A stretch of 5,350 bases of DNA. Source: Tannerella sp. (lineage in GTDB: Bacteria > Bacteroidota > Bacteroidia > Bacteroidales > Tannerellaceae). The stretch is from NCBI GenBank assembly GCA_031289515.1, contig JAITPH010000073.1:1-5350 (forward strand), in the 5' to 3' direction. The notes beneath the pieces are model-generated. The model was not told the DNA's origin. It did no database searches and was given only the letters and a program-made list of their open reading frames with translations. Position 1 is the stretch's first letter, and each line of letters starts with the position of its first letter. A program made the position numbers and the translations under genes. This document shows positions 1-5,350 of this stretch, one piece after another.

Positions 1-165
1 CACATCATCGATTCTTGGATCATATATCGGATACCTTTCAAAGGTAATTTTGAGATAACTTGTAATTGCGTCTATACCGAAGTTTTCCTGACACCGGCGG
101 ACAAACATCAGAGAAGCTACTAACCCGCGCCCCTCTGAAATTAGATATTGGGCAACGCTGTAACT
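1..165 (-). other. Partial open frame leaving the window, possible gene relic
   Basis: Read on the minus strand, the frame from 165 to 1 has no stop and gives protein-like composition, for example SVAQYLISEGRGLV, SLMFVRRCQENFG and YPIYDPRIDDV, rich in alternating hydrophobic and charged residues. The first ATG is at 108-106. A TAA at 168-166 interrupts the frame, but protein-like sequence resumes on its far side (PDKHYYLLAEGMLA, about 207-169), in the same frame as the antitoxin that ends at 244. This could be a start-truncated gene, a pseudogene with one nonsense mutation, or a chance frame. The segment EGRGLVASLMFVRR loosely recalls the helix of L7/L12 C-terminal-like domains, but that is too weak to name a family. 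The product is not recognised. A 40-residue plus-strand frame over 1-123 is less protein-like. Confidence 0.3.
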
Positions 166-243
166 TTAAGCAAGCATGCCTTCTGCAAGAAGATAATAGT
201 GTTTATCGGGAATAAATAAGCAGCATGTCCCGTTATTTGATCG

Positions 244-588
244 TTAAAGTATCGCGACAGCATTACGTACTGCGGCGAGGCGTTTGGCAAAGGATTGGTC
301 GCGGCTTGCGACTTGCATATTGTAGTCGGTTTGCATACCAATGAGTATATACGCCTGTATCCCCAATGCGGCTTCAAACAGCATAGCGTATTCTGTAGTT
401 ACAGGTCGCTTGGCATTCAGCACTTCGTTGAGTACGGAATATGCCACGCCCATTTGCGCAGCAAGTTTTCGTTGTGATACGCCGCGATATTCGATTTCTT
501 CTTTTAATATTTCGCCCGGATGCGTAGGTTCAAAAGGTGTTAGATTGTTTGCTATCATTCGGGGGTCAATTCCTTCTATTGTAATCAT
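244..588 (-). CDS. higA: HigA-family antitoxin, helix-turn-helix (Xre type)
   Basis: A 114-residue protein with the signature of the HigA antitoxin family. HPGEILKEE at residues 23-31 is the family's N-terminal hallmark. It is followed by an Xre helix-turn-helix (about 36-63: GVSQRKLAAQMGV, then the recognition helix AYSVLNEVLNAKRPV), the ALGI turn at 74-77, and a C-terminal MQTDYNMQVA segment like Bacteroidota members. In this family the antitoxin binds and neutralises a HigB ribosome-dependent mRNA interferase and represses its own operon. The ATG at 588 lies 7 bp after the toxin's stop codon, giving the toxin-first order typical of higBA; no Shine-Dalgarno is visible. A second ATG at residue 11 (558-556) is possible but would leave a shorter gap before HPGE. 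The frame is intact although its toxin is broken, so the antitoxin may be an orphan that still acts as a repressor or protects against related toxins. The family assignment is secure; retained function is inference. Confidence 0.9.
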   Translation of the reverse strand: MITIEGIDPRMIANNLTPFEPTHPGEILKEEIEYRGVSQRKLAAQMGVAYSVLNEVLNAKRPVTTEYAMLFEAALGIQAYILIGMQTDYNMQVASRDQSFAKRLAAVRNAVAIL

Positions 589-595
589 AACATTT

Positions 596-900
596 TTATT
601 TATAATGGTTTGACAATTTTAATATGTTGCATATAGTAACAACGGGTTCAACGCCGTCGTTTCTTACGGTAAATTCAATCCGATATTTTTTATTTGCCCT
701 GATAGATGAAATGCCTTTTTTGTCGCCTTTCAATATTTCATAATTAAGCGACCGATGCTTGTATAAAGATTCCGGGTTCGATTCTTTTTCCAAGTGATAC
801 ACGCCTTTAACGTAGCCGTCTATAACTTCGGGTTGAAGTCATCGGTCTTACCGGTTTCGTACAAGTCGCGCAAGTATTCCTTTTCAAAAGTAACAATCAT
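596..900 (-). pseudogene. higB: HigB/RelE-family toxin, disrupted by a frameshift
   Basis: The N-terminal part starts at the ATG at 900-898 and reads MIVTFEKEYLRDLYETGKTDD, a typical start of Bacteroidota HigB-like toxins, but it hits TAG at 822-820 after 26 codons. The rest of the toxin is in another frame, open from 838 and reading QPEVIDGYVKGVYHLEKES, then LNYEILKGDKKGISSIR and YRIEFTV, ending TICNILKLSNHYK at the stop 598-596. The join falls around 836-840. From memory of the family, about four residues (a KKxR-like stretch before FQP) are missing there, so a deletion of 10 or 13 bases fits better than a single-base error. An internal GTG at 802 could start a 68-residue fragment without the N-terminal helices. 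The intact family member would be a translation-dependent RNase. It shares a promoter with higA. Either the toxin is inactivated, or an assembly error lies here. Confidence 0.85.
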
Positions 901-924
901 ATATCAAAAATTAATTTCACGAGG

Positions 925-958
925 CAAAGGTAATACAAGTTTTTCGTATTCGCAAAAA
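925..958 (-). promoter_or_regulatory. Promoter of the higBA pair (Bacteroidota -33/-7 type)
   Basis: On the minus strand TTTTTG at 958-953 is followed by a 20-bp spacer and TACCTTTG at 932-925, an exact match to the Bacteroidota -7 element TAnnTTTG. Transcription would start near 918-916, giving a leader of roughly 17 bases to the toxin ATG at 900. It lies immediately beside the truncated 5' end of the plus-strand Xre gene. Confidence 0.75.
932..950. promoter_or_regulatory. Inverted repeat in the higBA promoter, candidate operator
   Basis: AATAC at 932-936 and GTATT at 946-950 form a 5-bp inverted repeat separated by 9 bases. It sits between the -33 and -7 boxes of the higBA promoter, where a dimeric HigA repressor would be expected to bind. 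The arms are short and AT-rich, so chance cannot be excluded. Confidence 0.35.
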
Positions 959-998
959 GTAGAACAAAATATTCCGCAACGAAGCATACGCTTGGTGT

Positions 999-1184
999 AT
1001 GGGACAGATAATTCATGACGCCCGCAAGGACGGAAGAGTCACACAAAAAGAACTTGCCCGGCGCATCGGCAAGGACAAATCCTATATCTCAAGAATTGAA
1101 AAGGGACATATTGAGCCGGGCGCAAGCACTTTCTACCGAATTATGGATTCGCTCGGACTGAGAATTGATATTGTAAAACGCTAA
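999..1184 (+). CDS. Short Xre-family helix-turn-helix protein, probably a 5'-truncated antitoxin
   Basis: From the first ATG this is a 61-residue protein that is almost entirely one Xre/Cro helix-turn-helix: VTQKELARRIGKDKSYISRIEKG at residues 14-36, followed by PGASTFYRIMDSLGLRI. It resembles the antitoxins that follow RelE/HigB-type toxins in Bacteroidota, which from memory are about 90-110 residues with an extra N-terminal arm. Upstream of the ATG the same frame stays open to a TAG at 960-962 and reads IFRNEAYAWC, resembling the arm that normally precedes GQII in the family. The gene has therefore probably lost its original start, and no toxin gene precedes it. No promoter or ribosome binding site is evident; the nearby consensus promoter points the other way. 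The 61-residue form could still fold and bind DNA, but expression is uncertain. It ends 18 bp from the convergent tRNA gene. Confidence 0.7.
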   Translation: MGQIIHDARKDGRVTQKELARRIGKDKSYISRIEKGHIEPGASTFYRIMDSLGLRIDIVKR

Positions 1185-1202
1185 TTTCAAGGGGTATAAA
1201 CG

Positions 1203-1289
1203 CGGAAGGAGGGGGATTCGAACCCCCGGTACGGTTACCCGTACGACAGTTTAGCAAACTGTTGGTTTAAGCCACTCACCCATCCTTCC
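1203..1289 (-). tRNA. tRNA-Ser, anticodon GCU
   Basis: The 87-base gene folds as a class II tRNA. The acceptor stem is GGAAGGA (1289-1283) with TCCTTCC (1210-1204) and discriminator G at 1203, as in bacterial serine tRNAs. The anticodon stem ACAGT/ACTGT encloses the loop TTGCTAA, with anticodon GCT at 1255-1253, which decodes AGC and AGU. The long variable arm GTACGG-GTAA-CCGTAC is diagnostic for Ser. The T arm is GGGGG-TTCGAAT-CCCCC. The 3' CCA is not encoded: the bases after the discriminator read CGT, so CCA must be added by tRNA nucleotidyltransferase. No clear terminator hairpin follows before the convergent Xre gene. Confidence 0.97.
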
Positions 1290-1328
1290 TAACTGTTTCC
1301 GACGAAACATTTTCTTGAAAAGCGGATG

Positions 1329-1359
1329 CAAAGATACGGACAAATTTTGAATATCCAAA
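1329..1359 (-). promoter_or_regulatory. Promoter of tRNA-Ser
   Basis: On the minus strand TTTG at 1359-1356, a 19-bp spacer and TATCTTTG at 1336-1329 match the Bacteroidota -33/-7 consensus. The predicted start near 1322 leaves a leader of about 30 bases before the mature tRNA 5' end at 1289. It is back to back with the aspS promoter, separated from it by only 18 bp. Confidence 0.75.
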
Positions 1360-1377
1360 CAAATTATCAAATACTTT

Positions 1378-1408
1378 TTTGCAATGTTTCAAAATATCAC
1401 TACCTTTG
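1378..1408 (+). promoter_or_regulatory. Promoter of the aspS operon
   Basis: TTTG at 1378-1381, a 19-bp spacer and TACCTTTG at 1401-1408 match the Bacteroidota -33/-7 consensus. Transcription would begin near 1415, giving an AT-rich leader of about 30 bases before the ATG at 1444. Because the -7 box lies downstream of the alternative ATG at 1384, it rules that start out for transcripts from this promoter. Confidence 0.8.
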
Positions 1409-1443
1409 TCTGCTTTTTTAAGAATTTTAAAGTATTATATTAT

Positions 1444-3201
1444 ATGTATAGAACAAAGACTTGTGGCGAATTACGCCTTAGAGATGAGGGACATGCGGTC
1501 GTTTTAGCCGGATGGGTACAGACAATCCGCAATATGGGCGGCATGACGTTTATCGACGTTCGCGACCGTTATGGTATAACGCAATTAGTTTTCAATGAAG
1601 AGATTGATGCCTCGTTATGCGGGCAAGCCAACAAATTGGGGCGTGAATTTGTCATTCAGGCGACAGGCACGGTCAGGGAGCGTTTGAGCAAGAACATTCA
1701 CATTATGACAGGCGAGATTGAAGTAGTCGTAACGAAACTGACTGTCCTGAACGCATCGCTCACCCCGCCTTTCACGATAGAAGACGAAACCGACGGCGGC
1801 GACGATATCCGCATGAAATATCGCTACCTTGACCTGCGTCGCAGAATCGTCCGCAAAAATCTGGAAGTGCGTCATCGAATGGCTTTTGAGACGCGACGCT
1901 ATCTAAGCGAAGCAAATTTTCTCGAAGTCGAAACGCCGGTACTCGTCAATTCGACGCCCGAAGGAGCGCGCGACTTTGTCGTTCCTTCGCGCATGAATCC
2001 CGGACAGTTTTACGCCCTGCCGCAATCGCCGCAGACACTGAAACAACTGTTGATGGTTTCGGGTTTCGACCGCTATTTTCAGATAGTAAAATGTTTCCGC
2101 GACGAAGACCTGCGGGCAGACCGTCAGCCGGAATTTACTCAAATCGACTGCGAGATGTCGTTTGTCGAGCAGGAAGATATACTTCGGATATTTGAGGGCT
2201 TGATAAAGCATCTTTTCAGCAATGTCCGAAATATCACTTTCAGCGACGGTTTTCCGCGCATGACTTGGCACGACGCCATGAAATACTACGGCTCCGACAA
2301 GCCAGATATTCGTTTCGGCATGAAATTCGTAGAACTGGCGGATATAATGAAAGGCTCCGGTTTCAGCGTATTCGACGACGCCGCTTATATCGGCGGTATC
2401 TGTGCCGAAGGCGCTGCCGCCTACACCCGCAAGCAATTGGACGCCCTCACCGACTTCGTAAAAAGACCGCAGATAGGCGCTAAGGGACTTGTTTATGCGC
2501 GCATCGAAACCGACGGCAACGTAAAGTCGAGCGTCGACAAGTTTTATTCGCAGGAGACGCTTCAAAAGATGAAAGAAGCCTTCGGCGCGCAGCCGGGCGA
2601 CCTGATTCTTATCCTTTCGGGTGATAATGCCAACAGGACGCGCAAACAGTTAGGCGAATTGCGTCTCGAAATGGGCAATTTGCTGGAATTGCGTAATAAA
2701 GACACTTTCGCCTGCCTTTGGGTCGTTGATTTCCCGCTTTTGGAATGGGACGACGAGACGCAGCGCTATTATGCCATGCACCATCCGTTTACTTCGCCCA
2801 AGCCGGAAGACGTGCCGTTCCTCGAAGAAAATCCGGGCGAAGTCAGAGCCAACGCTTACGATATGGTGATAAACGGCGTCGAAGTCGGCGGCGGCTCTAT
2901 TCGTATTCACGACAGCAAGCTGCAAAACCGCATGTTCAAGTTGCTTGGCTTCACCGACGAACAGGCGCAGGCGCAGTTCGGCTTCCTGATGAACGCCTTC
3001 AAATACGGAGCGCCGCCGCACGGAGGCATCGCTTTCGGTCTCGACAGGCTTGTTTCGCTCTTTACCGCGCTCGAATCCATCCGCGACTGCATTGCGTTCC
3101 CCAAAAACAACTCCGGACGCGACGTGATGCTTGATGCGCCATCCGTTCTCGACGAATCGCAGTTAAAGGAACTCTTTATTAAAGTTAATCTAAAAGACTG
3201 A
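1444..3201 (+). CDS. aspS: Aspartyl-tRNA synthetase, bacterial type
   Basis: A 585-residue class IIb synthetase that charges tRNA-Asp with aspartate in the cytoplasm, of normal length for bacterial AspRS. Order: N-terminal OB-fold anticodon-binding domain (about 1-105, GWVQTIRNMGG near 23-33), catalytic core with motif 1 (about 150-180, FLEVETPVL), the QSPQ aspartate-site motif at 194-197, motif 2 (210-235, RYFQIVKCFRDEDLRADRQPE...), the bacterial GAD insertion (about 290-410), and motif 3 with GLDR at 532-535. The start at 1444 is preferred over the in-frame ATG at 1384: MYRTKTCGELR matches the family N-terminus, and the promoter's -7 box lies between the two. Position 31 is Met; non-discriminating bacterial enzymes often have His there, so a tRNA-Asp-specific enzyme is likelier (inference). 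It is the first gene of an operon; the Nif3-family gene begins 1 bp after its stop. Confidence 0.98.
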   Translation: MYRTKTCGELRLRDEGHAVVLAGWVQTIRNMGGMTFIDVRDRYGITQLVFNEEIDASLCGQANKLGREFVIQATGTVRERLSKNIHIMTGEIEVVVTKLTVLNASLTPPFTIEDETDGGDDIRMKYRYLDLRRRIVRKNLEVRHRMAFETRRYLSEANFLEVETPVLVNSTPEGARDFVVPSRMNPGQFYALPQSPQTLKQLLMVSGFDRYFQIVKCFRDEDLRADRQPEFTQIDCEMSFVEQEDILRIFEGLIKHLFSNVRNITFSDGFPRMTWHDAMKYYGSDKPDIRFGMKFVELADIMKGSGFSVFDDAAYIGGICAEGAAAYTRKQLDALTDFVKRPQIGAKGLVYARIETDGNVKSSVDKFYSQETLQKMKEAFGAQPGDLILILSGDNANRTRKQLGELRLEMGNLLELRNKDTFACLWVVDFPLLEWDDETQRYYAMHHPFTSPKPEDVPFLEENPGEVRANAYDMVINGVEVGGGSIRIHDSKLQNRMFKLLGFTDEQAQAQFGFLMNAFKYGAPPHGGIAFGLDRLVSLFTALESIRDCIAFPKNNSGRDVMLDAPSVLDESQLKELFIKVNLKD

Positions 3202-3202
3202 T

Positions 3203-4300
3203 ATGCTACGCATTAAGGATATATTGAACGAGATAGAACATTACGCCCCTCTGAGTTTGCAGGAAGACTTTGACAATTCGGGCGTTCAGGTCGGCGACGT
3301 CGATCAGCAGGCTACCGGCGCGCTCCTTTGCCTTGACGTGACGGAAGAGATTGTAGATGAAGCTATCAACGCGGGATTCAACCTGATTGTGTCGCATCAT
3401 CCGCTGGCTTTCAGACCGTTCAAGTCTATCACCGGAAAGAACTATATAGAAAGATGTATAATCAAGGCTTGCAAGAATGACATCGTCATTTACGCGGCTC
3501 ATACGAACATGGACAATGCCTTTGGCGGCGTTAATTACAAGTTGGCGGAATTGTTCGGGCTTGGAGAAGTCAGAACGTTAAGTCCGCGCAGGGACAGCCT
3601 TGTCAAACTTGCCGTCTTTGTGCCCGAAAGCTCGGCTGATACGCTCAGAAAGGCTTTGTTTAAGGCGGGAGCAGGTCATATCGGCAATTACAGTTCATGC
3701 AGTTTCAACGCCGAAGGCAACGGCACGTATTTGGCTTCGGAAGAATGTCATCCCTATCGCGGCGAGATAGGAGTATTGCATACCGAAAAAGAGATTCGCA
3801 TCGAAACCGTTTTCCCGGAATATTTGAAATCGTCGGTCATATCGTCGCTGCTGTCCGTTCATCCTTACGAAGAGCCTGCTTACGACCTGTACCGGCTCGA
3901 AAACGAATGGAAAACGACAGGAAGCGGCGTCATAGGCATCCTGCCCGAATGGGAAGACGAACTGATATTCCTGCAGCGTGTAAAGGATGTGCTCAACGTC
4001 GAATGTCTGAAATATTCGCCGCTAACAGGACGCAAACTGCGGACGGTTGCTATATGCGGCGGCAGCGGCTCGTTTCTGATAAACGACGCTATCGCGGCGG
4101 AAGCCGACATTTTCATCACCGGAGAAGCCAAATACAATGACTTTTACGACGTGGAAAACAAGATTTTACTCGCCGTAACAGGTCATTATGAAAGTGAAAT
4201 TTGCACAAAAGATTTATTCTTTGCCGTTATTTCAAAAAAATTCCCTACCTTTGCGGTGCAAAATTCGGTAGTAAATTCAAACCCTATTAAATATTTATAA
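3203..4300 (+). CDS. Nif3/YqfO-family dinuclear metal-binding protein
   Basis: A 365-residue member of the Nif3 family, in databases often labelled GTP cyclohydrolase 1 type 2; the true physiological reaction is unsettled. The expected metal ligands are present: H65 and H66 in SHHP, H100 and D104 in HTNMD, and H328 and E332 in GHYESE near the C-terminus. Between the two halves, about residues 134-233, sits the CutA-like insertion of the long (YqfO-type) subfamily, ending in its characteristic HPYEEPAYD at 220-228. The end TNPIKYL-like (SNPIKYL) agrees with Bacteroidota orthologues, so the protein is complete. The ATG at 3203 is 1 bp after the aspS stop, with no separate promoter seen, so it is probably translated from the aspS transcript. 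A zinc-ribbon protein gene follows 2 bp later; these two families are often neighbours, suggesting a shared but unknown role. Confidence 0.95.
   Translation: MLRIKDILNEIEHYAPLSLQEDFDNSGVQVGDVDQQATGALLCLDVTEEIVDEAINAGFNLIVSHHPLAFRPFKSITGKNYIERCIIKACKNDIVIYAAHTNMDNAFGGVNYKLAELFGLGEVRTLSPRRDSLVKLAVFVPESSADTLRKALFKAGAGHIGNYSSCSFNAEGNGTYLASEECHPYRGEIGVLHTEKEIRIETVFPEYLKSSVISSLLSVHPYEEPAYDLYRLENEWKTTGSGVIGILPEWEDELIFLQRVKDVLNVECLKYSPLTGRKLRTVAICGGSGSFLINDAIAAEADIFITGEAKYNDFYDVENKILLAVTGHYESEICTKDLFFAVISKKFPTFAVQNSVVNSNPIKYL
4220..4253 (+). promoter_or_regulatory. Internal promoter inside the 3' end of the Nif3-family gene
   Basis: TACCTTTG at 4246-4253, continuing GCGGTGCAAAA, is an exact match to the -7 element and its usual downstream G/C context. 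TTTG at 4220-4223 is the best -33 candidate, though the 22-bp spacer is slightly long. The motif lies within codons for FPTFAV of the Nif3 protein. The predicted start near 4260 leaves about 40 bases before the ATG of the zinc-ribbon gene at 4303. Confidence 0.6.
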
Positions 4301-4302
4301 GC

Positions 4303-5350
4303 ATGGCAAAAAAGATAGAAGCCAAAGCAGATAAGAAAAAAACTGTAAAAGCAGACAAGAAAGAGACTGTAAAAGCAAATAAGAAAGATGCTGTAAAAGC
4401 TGACAAGAAAGAATCTGTAAAAGCGGATAAGAAAGATGCTTTAAAAGCTGACAAGACTGTGAAAGCGGATAAGAAAGAATCCGTGAAAGCAACAAAAAAA
4501 GCGGATATTGTAGAAATTAAGCCAACGGCAAAAAAAGAAATCATAGAGATTAAATCGGTGTCGGCTGCAAAAAGAGAAGAAAAAGTAAAGAAAGCATCTT
4601 CAAAAAAGAAGGTTGCCGCCGAAAAAAGAGATGATAAAGACTTCGGATACGACGACGACATAATCGAAGTACGCGTTTCTAAGGATGCTGAAAACAAGGA
4701 TTTTACCGTTGAAGAGAAGTTGTATATGCTCTATAATCTTCAGATGGTAATTTCCGAGATTGACAAGATAAAGACCCTGCGCGGCGAACTCCCCCTTGAG
4801 GTGCAAGACCTTGAAGACGAGATTGCCGGTCTGAAAACCCGCTTGGATAAATTTCATGCGGAAATACAGGACATCGAAAACCATGTCATGGTGCAGAAAA
4901 ACAGGATTTCGGAATCGAAGTTGCTTGTCGAAAAGTACAAAAGTCAGCTGGAGCAGGTGCGCAACAACCGTGAGTTTGATAACTTGTCGAAAGAAGTTGA
5001 ATTTCAGGAGCTTGAAGTAGAATTGTCGGAGAAGAAGATAAAAGAGTTCAAGGCCGTCATAAAGCTCAAGAATGATAGCATTTCGGGCAGCAAAGAGATG
5101 CTGGAAGGACGCAAGATGGATCTCGACCAGAAGAAGAAAGAGCTTCAGGAGATAATAGCCGAAACACGTCAGGAAGAGGAAAAACTGCGCGAAAAGGTGA
5201 AAGGACTTGAAGAAAAAATCGAATCGCGACTGCTAAACGCCTTCAAACGTATCCGTAAGGGCGCTCGTAACGGCTTGGCGGTAGTAAATATCGAACGCGA
5301 TGCCTGCGGCGGTTGCTTCAACAAAATTCCGCCTCAGAAGCAGTTGGATA
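4303..5350 (+). CDS. Coiled-coil C4 zinc-ribbon protein (COG1579 type), 3' end outside the window
   Basis: The open frame runs from the ATG at 4303, 2 bp after the Nif3 stop, to the right edge: 349 codons without a stop. From about residue 134 (DFTVEEKLYMLYNLQ) it matches the conserved Bacteroidota zinc-ribbon family: IDKIKTLRGELP at 153-164, a long coiled coil to about 310 with RNNREFD at 220-226, then AFKRIRKGARNGLAVV and the first zinc knuckle CGGC at 335-338. The second CxxC and last residues, perhaps 30-40, lie beyond the window. Relatives include the Helicobacter HP0958/FlgZ type, but the function in Bacteroidota is unknown. Residues 1-133 are an unusual extension: a lysine-rich repeat tract (8-69), then more basic sequence and an acidic patch (DDKDFGYDDDIIE). 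From memory most family members are about 250 residues and lack this. The extension could bind nucleic acid. An internal promoter precedes the gene. Confidence 0.9.
   Translation, partial: MAKKIEAKADKKKTVKADKKETVKANKKDAVKADKKESVKADKKDALKADKTVKADKKESVKATKKADIVEIKPTAKKEIIEIKSVSAAKREEKVKKASSKKKVAAEKRDDKDFGYDDDIIEVRVSKDAENKDFTVEEKLYMLYNLQMVISEIDKIKTLRGELPLEVQDLEDEIAGLKTRLDKFHAEIQDIENHVMVQKNRISESKLLVEKYKSQLEQVRNNREFDNLSKEVEFQELEVELSEKKIKEFKAVIKLKNDSISGSKEMLEGRKMDLDQKKKELQEIIAETRQEEEKLREKVKGLEEKIESRLLNAFKRIRKGARNGLAVVNIERDACGGCFNKIPPQKQLD
4324..4509 (+). repeat. In-frame 24-bp tandem repeats encoding a KADKKxxV octapeptide
   Basis: Eight consecutive units encode residues 8-69 of the zinc-ribbon protein: KADKKKTV, KADKKETV, KANKKDAV, KADKKESV, KADKKDAL, KADKTV, KADKKESV and KATKKADI. 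Seven are 24 bp; the sixth has lost 6 bp, keeping frame. The units differ at silent and coding positions, so the array is not fresh, but similarity at the DNA level is high enough to allow slippage or recombination in multiples of 3. It is not a CRISPR array, because there are no spacers and the frame is coding. Confidence 0.9.

Noticed and set aside
341..613. Plus-strand 90-residue frame opposite higA
   Set aside because: The minus-strand reading is a clear HigA protein; this is its shadow.
794..1018. Plus-strand 74-residue frame across the higBA promoter
   Set aside because: It overlaps the toxin's N-terminal segment and promoter on the other strand and the Xre gene in another frame, with no family resemblance.
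1185..1202. Terminator between the Xre gene and the tRNA
   Set aside because: The 18-bp gap holds no stem followed by a T-run on either strand.
1384..1443. Upstream in-frame ATG extending aspS by 20 residues
   Set aside because: The -7 box at 1401-1408 and the predicted transcription start lie downstream of it, the added residues are not AspRS-like, and the start at 1444 matches the family.
1903..2565. 220-residue antisense open frame within aspS
   Set aside because: It lies opposite a strongly supported gene and has no recognisable domain; it is a by-product of codon bias.
4324..4509. Regularly spaced repeats as a CRISPR array
   Set aside because: The units are contiguous without unique spacers and encode an in-frame octapeptide.
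4287..4697. Minus-strand frame rich in S, F, L and A opposite the repeat tract
   Set aside because: Its apparent repetitive membrane-like sequence is simply the complement of the lysine-rich repeats in the zinc-ribbon gene.

Overview
The window reads as a chromosomal segment of a member of the Bacteroidota (probably Bacteroidales-like). The main evidence is four good matches to the Bacteroidota vegetative promoter (TTTG, about 19-22 bp spacer, TAnnTTTG), the near absence of Shine-Dalgarno sequences, a tRNA gene without an encoded CCA end, and proteins that read like Bacteroidota orthologues.

The left part (1 to about 1200) is a visibly more AT-rich accessory region made of decaying small genes. 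On the minus strand lies a HigB/HigA-type toxin-antitoxin pair with its own promoter. The antitoxin is intact. The toxin is split into two frames by a small deletion near 836-840. Downstream of the antitoxin, an open frame leaves the window at position 1 and may be part of another broken gene. On the plus strand, next to the higBA promoter, is a short Xre-type DNA-binding protein. Family-like sequence continues upstream of its first ATG, so it looks like the remnant of a longer antitoxin that has lost its 5' end and its toxin partner.

The middle part holds a minus-strand tRNA-Ser(GCU) gene and, divergent from it, the promoter of aspS. The right part is a compact housekeeping operon on the plus strand: aspS (aspartyl-tRNA synthetase), a Nif3/YqfO-family metal-binding protein 1 bp later, and 2 bp after that a coiled-coil zinc-ribbon protein (COG1579 type) that runs off the right edge. 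A consensus promoter lies inside the last codons of the Nif3 gene and probably gives the zinc-ribbon gene its own transcription. That protein has an unusual lysine-rich N-terminal extension built from 24-bp in-frame tandem repeats.

I find no convincing new defence or mobile system. The most interesting observations are the toxin-antitoxin relics, the repeat-built basic tail on an otherwise conserved protein, and the promoter hidden in coding sequence.
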